DNA from: JAAEPI01 sp964352625
GTDB taxonomy: Bacteria; Bacteroidota; Bacteroidia; Cytophagales; Cyclobacteriaceae
Assembly (NCBI GenBank): GCA_964352625.1
Contig: CAYGSD010000004.1
Coordinates: 189,076-253,075 of the forward strand
Direction: 5' to 3'
Length of the DNA stretch: 64,000 bases
The notes under the pieces were generated by a model. The model was not told the origin of the DNA and did no database searches. It was given only the letters and a program-made list of their open reading frames with translations. Within the stretch, counting starts at the first letter, position 1. Each line of letters starts with the position of its first letter. Below are positions 41,757 through 48,809 of the stretch, in pieces. A program made the position numbers and the translations under genes.

Positions 41757-43838
41757 ATGGCAGAAAATAAAAATCAGAATAATCCAAAATTGCCCAACAA
41801 ACCTAACAAACCAAACTATCAAGTATGGATAGTTGCGGCGGTAGTGGCAGTGGTGGTCGGAATCACTTTCTTTTCAAAATCTGGCTCAGCAGTTCCTATT
41901 TCCTACAATCGGTTCGAGCAGATGCTGCTTAGCAATGATGTAGAGAGAGTCGTCTTGATTAAGAATCGTGATGTAGTGGAAGTGACTTTGAAAAGCGAGG
42001 CATTGACCAATGCCAAATACGCGAAGGAGTTGGAGAACCGTGGGCCTTTGAGCTTTCCTGGTGGTCCGCACTACAAATTTAAAATCGCGAGCATTGACAA
42101 GTTTTTGGAAGATTTTGAAAGCGTGGTGGCTACAATGCCTCAGGAGAATAGAATTGGCTATGAGATAGAAGAGCAGTCAGATTTCACTTCACTTTTTTTC
42201 AATTTCGGTTTTATTGTACTCATGGTCTTCCTTTTCTGGATGCTCATGCGGAGAATGTCGGGCGGTGGGGGCCCTGGCGGACAGTTATTCAATATCGGAA
42301 AATCTAAAGCAGCTCTGTTCGATGCAGACAACAAAGTAAAAATCACTTTCTCTGATGTTGCTGGCTTAGAAGAAGCCAAGGAGGAGGTTAAGGAAATAGT
42401 TGAATTCCTTAAAACCCCTGAGAAATTCACCGAACTAGGTGGCAAAATACCTAAAGGTGCATTGCTTGTGGGACCTCCCGGCACAGGTAAGACACTCCTC
42501 GCCAAAGCGGTGGCCGGGGAAGCTGAGGTTCCTTTCTTCACACTTTCAGGTTCTGATTTTGTCGAAATGTTCGTTGGAGTCGGGGCGGCAAGGGTGCGTG
42601 ATTTGTTCAAGCAGGCCAAAGAAAAAGCACCGTGTATTGTCTTTATCGATGAGATTGACGCTATAGGACGGTCAAGAGGAAAAGGCCAGATGCCGGGTTC
42701 CAATGATGAAAGAGAGAACACTTTGAATTCATTGTTAGTTGAAATGGATGGATTCTCTACCGATGTAGGGGTCATCATTTTGGCAGCAACCAACAGGCCT
42801 GATGTCTTAGATACGGCTCTTTTGAGACCTGGACGATTCGATCGTCAGATCAGCATCGACAAACCAGATTTGAATGGTAGAGAGGCTATTTTCAAAGTTC
42901 ATTTGCAGCCGCTGAAAAAGGCGGAGGATGTAGATCCGAAGAAATTGTCAGCGCAAACTCCTGGTTTTGCGGGAGCCGAAATCGCCAATGTGTGTAACGA
43001 GGCAGCTCTAATTGCTGCTCGAAAGAACAAGAAGGCGGTGGATATGAAGGATTTTCAAGATGCGGTAGATAGAGTGATAGGAGGACTTGAAAAGAAGAAC
43101 AAACTGATATCGCCGGATGAGAAAAAAATTGTGGCATTCCATGAAGCAGGTCATGCGGTAGCTGGTTGGTTTTTAGAGCATGCCGATCCTTTGGTGAAGG
43201 TGAGTATCGTGCCTAGGGGAGTAGCCGCATTGGGCTATGCGCAGTATCTACCAAAAGAACAATTCCTTTACCAGACTGAGCAGCTACTTGATGAGATGTG
43301 CATGGCACTTGGTGGAAGAGCTGCAGAGGATATTGTTTTTGGAAAAATATCTACTGGTGCGCTTAGCGACTTGGAGCGGATCACGAAGCTTGCATACAGC
43401 ATAGTGACCATCTATGGTATGAATGATAAGATTGGAAACGTGTCGTTTTACGATTCGAAGCAATCCGATTACAATTTCACCAAACCATATTCTGATGCCA
43501 CGGCACAGTTGATTGACCAAGAAGTGAAAGCGCTGATCGATGGTGCTTACAAGCGTACCAAGGACTTGTTACTGTCAAAACGCGAGGAGCTTAATATTCT
43601 CGCCAACGAGTTGTTGGACAAAGAAATAATCTTCCAGCAAGACCTTGAAAGATTGATTGGGAAGCGACCTTTTGATGAACCCACTGCTTACGAAGCAGCA
43701 ACGAACGGTAACGGTCAGGCTAAGAAGGAAGAAAAAACGGAAGAGGAGACTAAGGGAGATGATCCTATTGAGGAAATCAAGAGTGCGGTGAAAACTGAGG
43801 TGGAAGAAGAGGATAAAACGATAGAAAAAGAAGCTTAG
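41757..43838 (+). CDS. ftsH: ATP-dependent zinc metalloprotease FtsH
   Basis: The 693-residue membrane-anchored AAA protease degrades misfolded membrane proteins and selected regulators such as LpxC in other bacteria. It has two N-terminal membrane segments (about residues 23-42 and 146-166) flanking a periplasmic domain. Walker A is GPPGTGKTLLAK (from about residue 238), Walker B IVFIDEIDAIG, the second region of homology NRPDVLDTALLRPGRFDRQI, and the zinc site HEAGHAVAG near residue 462. A 40-residue acidic C-terminal tail follows. It is two bases upstream of an LpxH-like gene. Confidence 0.98.
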   Translation: MAENKNQNNPKLPNKPNKPNYQVWIVAAVVAVVVGITFFSKSGSAVPISYNRFEQMLLSNDVERVVLIKNRDVVEVTLKSEALTNAKYAKELENRGPLSFPGGPHYKFKIASIDKFLEDFESVVATMPQENRIGYEIEEQSDFTSLFFNFGFIVLMVFLFWMLMRRMSGGGGPGGQLFNIGKSKAALFDADNKVKITFSDVAGLEEAKEEVKEIVEFLKTPEKFTELGGKIPKGALLVGPPGTGKTLLAKAVAGEAEVPFFTLSGSDFVEMFVGVGAARVRDLFKQAKEKAPCIVFIDEIDAIGRSRGKGQMPGSNDERENTLNSLLVEMDGFSTDVGVIILAATNRPDVLDTALLRPGRFDRQISIDKPDLNGREAIFKVHLQPLKKAEDVDPKKLSAQTPGFAGAEIANVCNEAALIAARKNKKAVDMKDFQDAVDRVIGGLEKKNKLISPDEKKIVAFHEAGHAVAGWFLEHADPLVKVSIVPRGVAALGYAQYLPKEQFLYQTEQLLDEMCMALGGRAAEDIVFGKISTGALSDLERITKLAYSIVTIYGMNDKIGNVSFYDSKQSDYNFTKPYSDATAQLIDQEVKALIDGAYKRTKDLLLSKREELNILANELLDKEIIFQQDLERLIGKRPFDEPTAYEAATNGNGQAKKEEKTEEETKGDDPIEEIKSAVKTEVEEEDKTIEKEA

Positions 43839-43840
43839 AA

Positions 43841-44632
43841 ATGGCTTTAGAGCCTCAAGTCATTTTGACGTTCAAGCATCTTGAAAAGGGCAAGCACTTG
43901 TATTTTGCGAGTGATTTTCACTTAGGTGCACCAACAGCCGAATCAAGTAATCTGCGTGAGAAAAAGATTATTGAGTGGTTTGATCAAGTCCGATCCGATG
44001 CAGCCGCCATTTTCCTTGTTGGAGATATTTTTGATTTCTGGTTCGAGTACAGAAAGGTAGTGCCGAAAGGGTTTATCCGATTTCAATCCAAACTTTTGGA
44101 ACTGAGAGATGAAGGCATTCCGATCTATTTTTTCACAGGGAATCACGATGCTTGGTTCTTTGATTACTTCCCAAAGGAATTTGACATTCCGGTTTTCAAA
44201 AAGCCAATTGTATTGGAAGTAGGTGAGCAACGACTTTATGTGGGGCATGGGGATGGCTTAGGTCCTGGTGATGGGTTCTACAAAATCCTCAAGAAAATTT
44301 TCAATGGGAAATTCCCCCAGTTTCTCTTCAAATGGATTCATCCTGATATTGGAGTGGCCTTGGCACACCGTTGGTCTAACAATAGCCGGCTTGCTGGCTC
44401 AGCTGACGATTTTGGCTTCCAATCCAAGGAGAAGGAATGGCTTTGGCAGTTTTCACGGGAGGTGGAGTCCAGACAGCACCATGATTTCTATATTTTCGGA
44501 CACAGGCATATTCCCCTTGAACTTAAGGTGTCGGACGACTCCACATACGTAAATTTGGGAGAGTGGGTAACCAACTACACGTACGCCAAATATGACGGTC
44601 AGAAAACTCAGCTTCTTACTTTTAATCCTTAG
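43841..44632 (+). CDS. lpxH: UDP-2,3-diacylglucosamine diphosphatase-like metallophosphoesterase
   Basis: The 263-residue protein has the calcineurin-like phosphoesterase motifs of LpxH: FASDFHLGAP (DxH), LVGDIFDFWFEY, FTGNHDAWF (GNHD), GHGDGLGPGD and FGHRHIPLE. LpxH cleaves UDP-2,3-diacylglucosamine to lipid X in lipid A synthesis. It is slightly longer than the E. coli enzyme. Translational coupling to ftsH (two-base gap) fits joint control of lipid A, since FtsH can regulate this pathway in other bacteria. Confidence 0.9.
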   Translation: MALEPQVILTFKHLEKGKHLYFASDFHLGAPTAESSNLREKKIIEWFDQVRSDAAAIFLVGDIFDFWFEYRKVVPKGFIRFQSKLLELRDEGIPIYFFTGNHDAWFFDYFPKEFDIPVFKKPIVLEVGEQRLYVGHGDGLGPGDGFYKILKKIFNGKFPQFLFKWIHPDIGVALAHRWSNNSRLAGSADDFGFQSKEKEWLWQFSREVESRQHHDFYIFGHRHIPLELKVSDDSTYVNLGEWVTNYTYAKYDGQKTQLLTFNP

Positions 44633-45323
44633 TCTACAGACAACTGGTCAGAGCTGGAAGTTTATTTCCAGAGTTGACTTGGGGCAAGAGGTAACGGCGG
44701 CAGATGTTGGCACTCTTGGTAAAGTTTACTTAGGGACGGAGAGAGGAAATATTTTCAGTTTGCTGTCGGATGGATCAAATGACAGTGAGTACTCATCTTC
44801 AATTTTTCAGCCCGTTACTAGTCTCGACGCTTCTAATTCCTTGCGAGTTTTTGTTTTTTATAAGGACGTATCACAGTTTGAATTTCTGGAAAGATTTAGT
44901 GCATTTCCAAGGAGATATCATCTGACTGATTTCGGGTTGGATAGAGCAGATGGGGCCACTCTTGGCTCTAATAACACAATATGGCTTCTGGATGGGACTG
45001 AATTGACACAAGTCAATCCCATTGATCATTCGATACTTTTTAGATACAGTCTGGATGGTGGTGGGCTCGATGCGATGGGACGTGATAGAGTCAAGATAGA
45101 GCAAATGATCCTTACCACTTCAGAAATTCCTTTGAAAACGGCTGGGTTTGAGAATCAAGAAAAATTCGTACCTGAACTGACCTATTTGAAAGTGGAAAAT
45201 GAGGATGGGACAACCAACAGGTTGGAGTGGCCGCAATCAAATATTTCGTTTGTCCTTTTCAGTCAAAATTTCTTTCACCTCGTTTCGGGAGAGATCGTAA
45301 TGACCTATCAATTGGCGGAATAA
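44592..45323 (+). CDS. Exported protein of unknown function downstream of lpxH
   Basis: The 243-residue protein has a signal peptide (KLSFLLLILSLQTTGQ) and no named domain. The mature region has WD/YVTN-like beta-propeller blade spacing: an LGKVYLGTERGNIFSLLSDG repeat near residues 42-61 and an IWLLDG strand. It could therefore be a partial propeller. The ATG lies inside lpxH, overlapping it by 41 bases. No later start exists before the signal peptide. Function is unknown. Confidence 0.7.
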   Translation: MTVRKLSFLLLILSLQTTGQSWKFISRVDLGQEVTAADVGTLGKVYLGTERGNIFSLLSDGSNDSEYSSSIFQPVTSLDASNSLRVFVFYKDVSQFEFLERFSAFPRRYHLTDFGLDRADGATLGSNNTIWLLDGTELTQVNPIDHSILFRYSLDGGGLDAMGRDRVKIEQMILTTSEIPLKTAGFENQEKFVPELTYLKVENEDGTTNRLEWPQSNISFVLFSQNFFHLVSGEIVMTYQLAE

Positions 45324-45353
45324 AAAAAGGTCCAAGCCGGACAGACTTGAACC
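45322..45353 (-). terminator. Intrinsic terminator of the candidate small RNA
   Basis: Stem GGTTCAAG/CTTGGACC on the minus strand with a 9-base loop, followed by TTTTTTT. On the plus strand it has no T-tract, so it cannot serve the upstream gene. Confidence 0.7.
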
Positions 45354-45412
45354 CTATGATCAAAAACTCAAAATAAAGGACTAATGGCAACAAGGATAAT
45401 AACTTTCCAACT
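45322..45412 (-). ncRNA. Candidate small RNA with intrinsic terminator
   Basis: A minus-strand TATTTTTG element (45418-45425) is followed by about 90 bases without a convincing reading frame. This stretch ends in an 8-bp stem (45346-45353 with 45329-45336, one G-T pair) and seven T residues (45322-45328). The terminator overlaps the stop codon of the plus-strand gene and points away from it. It has the layout of a stand-alone small RNA. No known RNA family is recognised, and a -33 TTG is not evident. Confidence 0.5.
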
Positions 45413-45417
45413 GATTT

Positions 45418-45425
45418 CAAAAATA
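45418..45425 (-). promoter_or_regulatory. TATTTTTG promoter element of the candidate small RNA
   Basis: An exact TAnnTTTG match on the minus strand in a gap where no minus-strand protein gene follows, which points to a non-coding transcript. Confidence 0.45.
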
Positions 45426-45462
45426 TCGGAAGGTATATTTACTGCTTAGTCGGCTAATTTCT

Positions 45463-46533
45463 ATGCGATTTTTATTCATTGTGCAGGGTGAGGGCAGAGG
45501 TCATATGACACAGGCAATAGCCTTGTCGTCCTTGCTGAGGAACCATGGCCATGAAGTAACACGAGTTATCGTCGGTCGGAGTGAACGCCGAATCATCCCG
45601 GATTATTTTAAGGAACAAATAGAAGCGGAAATTGAAGAAGTGGATAGCCCAAATTTTGTGACCGACCGAAACAGTAAGTCTGTACGCATTTTCAAATCCC
45701 TATTCCACGCTATGACTCGATTGGGCACGTATAAAAGTAGCATCGGTACGATAGATAAAATCGTGAAGGCGGACGATCCCGACGTAATCATCAACTTCTA
45801 TGATTTCATAGGTGGGCTCTATAATAAGCTGAAATCACCACGAGCAAAATTTTTCTGTATTGCCCATCAATACCTCTCCAAGCATTCGGCTTTCGAATTT
45901 CCAGCAGGACGGCTTCTGGATAAGCAAAGCTTGATTCTAGCCAATTGGATAACCTCTCTTGGAGCGGATACCCGGCTGGCTTTGTCTTTTTATGAGCTAC
46001 AAGATGAGCCGGGAATTGCTGTAGTTCCTCCTTTGCTAAGGGCTGAGATCAAACACATGCGCCCGACGAACAAAGGACACATTTTAGTCTACATGCTCAA
46101 TCACGGGTATGCGGAAGCGGTTAATGACTTTCATGCAAATAGCCCAGAGGTCAAGCTCCATTGTTTTTGGGACAAACCGGATGCGCCCATTGAAATGAAA
46201 GTGGATGAAAATTTGACGTATCATCAGCTGGATGGGCAACTATTCTTAGAAAAGATGGCTAGCTGCAAGGGCTACCTTACTACGGCTGGTTTTGAGTCTG
46301 TTTGTGAGGCCATGTATTTTGGCAAACCCGTGATGATGATGCCGGTTCAGGGCCATTATGAGCAAGCCTGCAATGCGCTGGATGCAGAAAAGGCTGGTGC
46401 AGGTGTCGCCAGTGATAGTTTTGATCTAGATATTTTAATGGACTACATCCCTATGCACACATCTGTTCACAGTAAATTCAAAGCGTGGACTGAGAAGACG
46501 GAAGTTCGATTCTTGAAGATTTTAACAGCATAG
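45463..46533 (+). CDS. MurG-like glycosyltransferase
   Basis: The 356-residue GT-B protein begins FLFIVQGEGRGHMTQAIALS, the glycine-rich acceptor loop of MurG/UgtP-like glycosyltransferases (PF13528 type). Its C-terminal half includes the nucleotide-sugar-binding LTTAGFESVCEAMYFGKPVM and PVQGHYEQACNALDAEKAGA. Such enzymes add sugars to lipids. It is 2 bases upstream of an unknown protein with kinase-like motifs, so the two form an operon; the lipid substrate is not known. Confidence 0.85.
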   Translation: MRFLFIVQGEGRGHMTQAIALSSLLRNHGHEVTRVIVGRSERRIIPDYFKEQIEAEIEEVDSPNFVTDRNSKSVRIFKSLFHAMTRLGTYKSSIGTIDKIVKADDPDVIINFYDFIGGLYNKLKSPRAKFFCIAHQYLSKHSAFEFPAGRLLDKQSLILANWITSLGADTRLALSFYELQDEPGIAVVPPLLRAEIKHMRPTNKGHILVYMLNHGYAEAVNDFHANSPEVKLHCFWDKPDAPIEMKVDENLTYHQLDGQLFLEKMASCKGYLTTAGFESVCEAMYFGKPVMMMPVQGHYEQACNALDAEKAGAGVASDSFDLDILMDYIPMHTSVHSKFKAWTEKTEVRFLKILTA

Positions 46534-46535
46534 AG

Positions 46536-47579
46536 ATGGCGATAATCAGTAAGAAAAAGGATATATACAAAGTGAGTGACGCACTTCGCTCGTATCTCAC
46601 CAAGTATGAGCGTGTCATCAAGTCACCTCTTACATACGAATCACTGACACGCTACGACAACTCCATTCCTCTGTATGACAAGGATGGGAATGACACGCTG
46701 TGGGAAACCGTGTTTTTTCATCATGCCGAGATGGGGGAAATCTACCATTCCTTGAAAGTACTCTACTCCCTAATGAAGACAAGTGGCGCGATGGATGTAG
46801 TTGAACATTTGGTCATTGACCGAATAGACCTTTGTTCCTTTGGAAATACCCAGCCATTCAGGGTTAGGGTAGTGAATCAGATCAATGATAACTTTGATTA
46901 TTTCTACATCAAAAAGGCGGACGCCTCCAGAATCTATGGGTTGGAATTGGAACACCTATTGTCGCCAAATGAGATCAATTATGTCGTTGACAAGGACACC
47001 TTAATTGAACATCACATAATTGGGATACCCGCGGAGCAATTCATCAAGACAAGACTGAAAGACCGCCATCTTAACGCCACCCGCCTGGCCAAAGAGTTTG
47101 TGAAATTCAACGAGCGATGCTTCGTTCGATTACTTGGCGACATGCATAGCAGCAATTTTGTGGTGGATATAACGCCGGATTTTGAGGAAGTTGAGTACAG
47201 ATTGCGAGCTATTGATTTCGATCAGCAGTCCTATGAAGGAAGGCGAGCGATTTACCTTCCGCAGTATTACAAGCAGAATAATCCAATAATAGAATTGGGG
47301 TTTAAGAACATGACTCCCCAGACGGTAAAACAATACCAACGAGAGGAACGAACCTTGATTGCCAACCGAGTGAAAGTACAGAGCGAGCGGATAAAGGATT
47401 TGCTAAATGCGATGAAAACGGAAAGGCTCTCTAAGCCTGAATACGTCAGAGCATTGAAGAAGGATCTCTCCATTTTCTATGAAGAACCTGAGTTTTTGGA
47501 ATGCAAGAATATGGGCGCTATTGTAGAGCTCAGCTTGGAGATGCTCACACGAAAACCCGATCTATATAAGGATTATTAA
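46536..47579 (+). CDS. Unknown protein with a kinase-like catalytic-loop motif
   Basis: A 347-residue protein without signal peptide or membrane segment and with no family I can name. Near residues 202-211 it has LLGDMHSSNF, followed at about 228-233 by AIDFDQ. This GDxHxxN...DFD spacing resembles the catalytic and metal-binding loops of aminoglycoside-phosphotransferase- and HipA-like kinases. A lysine near residue 129 (FYIKKADA) could be the ATP-binding lysine. It follows the MurG-like glycosyltransferase by 2 bases. A glycolipid or small-molecule kinase is a hypothesis only. Confidence 0.7.
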   Translation: MAIISKKKDIYKVSDALRSYLTKYERVIKSPLTYESLTRYDNSIPLYDKDGNDTLWETVFFHHAEMGEIYHSLKVLYSLMKTSGAMDVVEHLVIDRIDLCSFGNTQPFRVRVVNQINDNFDYFYIKKADASRIYGLELEHLLSPNEINYVVDKDTLIEHHIIGIPAEQFIKTRLKDRHLNATRLAKEFVKFNERCFVRLLGDMHSSNFVVDITPDFEEVEYRLRAIDFDQQSYEGRRAIYLPQYYKQNNPIIELGFKNMTPQTVKQYQREERTLIANRVKVQSERIKDLLNAMKTERLSKPEYVRALKKDLSIFYEEPEFLECKNMGAIVELSLEMLTRKPDLYKDY

Positions 47580-48073
47580 TACAAGTGAACGACTGGCCTT
47601 TTGCCTAGCTTCACTTCAATGTGCTCCTCCAGAGTAGTGGATAGCTGTATGCCAGAATAGGAAGCAGAGACAGGATACAATCTGTGTCCACGATCCACCA
47701 AGACAGCAATTTCAACTTTGGAAACCTTTTCGTCCAACAAAGACATCAGGCTGTAGGCAATGGTCTTTCCGGTGTTAAGTACATCATCTACTAATACCAC
47801 CACTCTGCCTTCCAAGTCACCACCCTGGCTATTCAACCTGACTGTCTCTTTGGGGTTTTCCTTATCCATTTTTATTTGATAAGAACTGACCTTAAGCTTC
47901 GGGTCGATTTCCTTTAGTTCTGACATGATCAGGTTGGCAAGTTCCAAGCCCTGCTTCTCAATGCCAACCATTGAAATCAGCCTCTCATCAATGTTATTCT
48001 CATAAATCTGATAAGCTATACGCCTCACGATTTGCTCGATTGAGCGTTGATCCAAAATAAGCTTCTTGTCCAT
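47576..48073 (-). CDS. Phosphoribosyltransferase, PyrR-like
   Basis: The 165-residue type I phosphoribosyltransferase has the PRPP-binding loop VVVLVDDVLNTGKTIAYSLM at about residues 93-112 and the flexible-loop and hood arrangement of the PyrR/Hpt group, ending HIEVKLGKRPVVHLY. The end and LVDRGHRLYPV pattern match PyrR, which doubles as uracil phosphoribosyltransferase and pyr-operon regulator in other phyla. The start ATG overlaps the Lrp gene stop as TGATG. Base specificity cannot be decided. Confidence 0.85.
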   Translation of the reverse strand: MDKKLILDQRSIEQIVRRIAYQIYENNIDERLISMVGIEKQGLELANLIMSELKEIDPKLKVSSYQIKMDKENPKETVRLNSQGGDLEGRVVVLVDDVLNTGKTIAYSLMSLLDEKVSKVEIAVLVDRGHRLYPVSASYSGIQLSTTLEEHIEVKLGKRPVVHLY

Positions 48074-48558
48074 CAATGAGGCAATGGGAGTTCTTTGCTG
48101 TCCTTGAGAGTAGAGAGAATCACCATCGATTGCAGGTTGTCCACGACCTCTATTTCGCTGATGTGTTCAAGCATGAATTTCTGGTACGAACTGATATCTC
48201 TACTTATTATCTTAAGAATAAGGTCCGCCGAGCCTGTCACATGATGACACTCGATGACTTCAGGAATATCCCGAATGGCATCCATAAAGAGGTCAATATT
48301 TTGTTTGTTGTGGCCTTTGAGCATCACTTGAACAAACATTTGCACTCCCAGACCGAGCATTTCATTGTCTAGTTCGGCATGATAGCTTTTGATAAGACCT
48401 GACTGCTCCAGTTTTTTTACTCTTTCAAGAGTAGGAGCGGGAGAAAGCCCAATCTCTTGCGATAGCAGCGCATTCGTGATTTTGGCATTTTTCTGGAGAA
48501 TAACTAGAATCCGTCTGTCTAGTTCATCCAATTTTAATTCTTTAGAGTTGAGCTTCAT
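48073..48558 (-). CDS. Lrp/AsnC-family transcriptional regulator
   Basis: The 161-residue protein has the N-terminal winged helix typical of Lrp (LDELDRRILVILQKNAKITN, then ALLSQEIGLSPAPTLERVKK) and a C-terminal RAM ligand domain (VMLKGHNKQNIDLFMDAIRD, GSADLILKIISRD). A TACCTTTG element at 48592-48599 lies upstream. It is translationally coupled to the phosphoribosyltransferase gene, an uncommon partner for Lrp. Confidence 0.93.
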   Translation of the reverse strand: MKLNSKELKLDELDRRILVILQKNAKITNALLSQEIGLSPAPTLERVKKLEQSGLIKSYHAELDNEMLGLGVQMFVQVMLKGHNKQNIDLFMDAIRDIPEVIECHHVTGSADLILKIISRDISSYQKFMLEHISEIEVVDNLQSMVILSTLKDSKELPLPH

Positions 48559-48591
48559 TAGGGTTGATGTTGTCGAAATAAAATTCGGTCA

Positions 48592-48599
48592 CAAAGGTA
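48592..48599 (-). promoter_or_regulatory. TACCTTTG promoter element of the lrp gene
   Basis: An exact TAnnTTTG match on the minus strand about 33 bases upstream of the ATG at 48558. Confidence 0.5.
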
Positions 48600-48783
48600 A
48601 TCACTATTGAAATAGTTTGTGATATTATTAATTTCTATTTGAATCAATAACAAAGTATTGTTCAAAACCCCTATCTGTGTATTCACCGATTATTAAATCG
48701 CTTTATCCATTCTTTGTTTTTTTAAGTTGTTGATATTTTGAATTTGAGGAATGTTCCTTGGTTTTTGTTGCATCTATTCCACC

Positions 48784-48791
48784 TAGTTTTG
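48784..48791 (+). promoter_or_regulatory. TAGTTTTG promoter element of the DUF5686 gene
   Basis: An exact TAnnTTTG match. TTG triplets at 48758-48760 and 48765-48767 are possible -33 elements. The transcript would start after the ATG-like codons of the longer frame, supporting the start at 48810. Confidence 0.5.
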
Positions 48792-48809
48792 CGTTCCTTT
48801 TTTGGCTCC

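Noticed and set aside
45324..45353. Terminator for the plus-strand gene ending at 45323
   Set aside because: The hairpin has no T-tract on the plus strand; the A-run lies before it, so it works on the minus strand.
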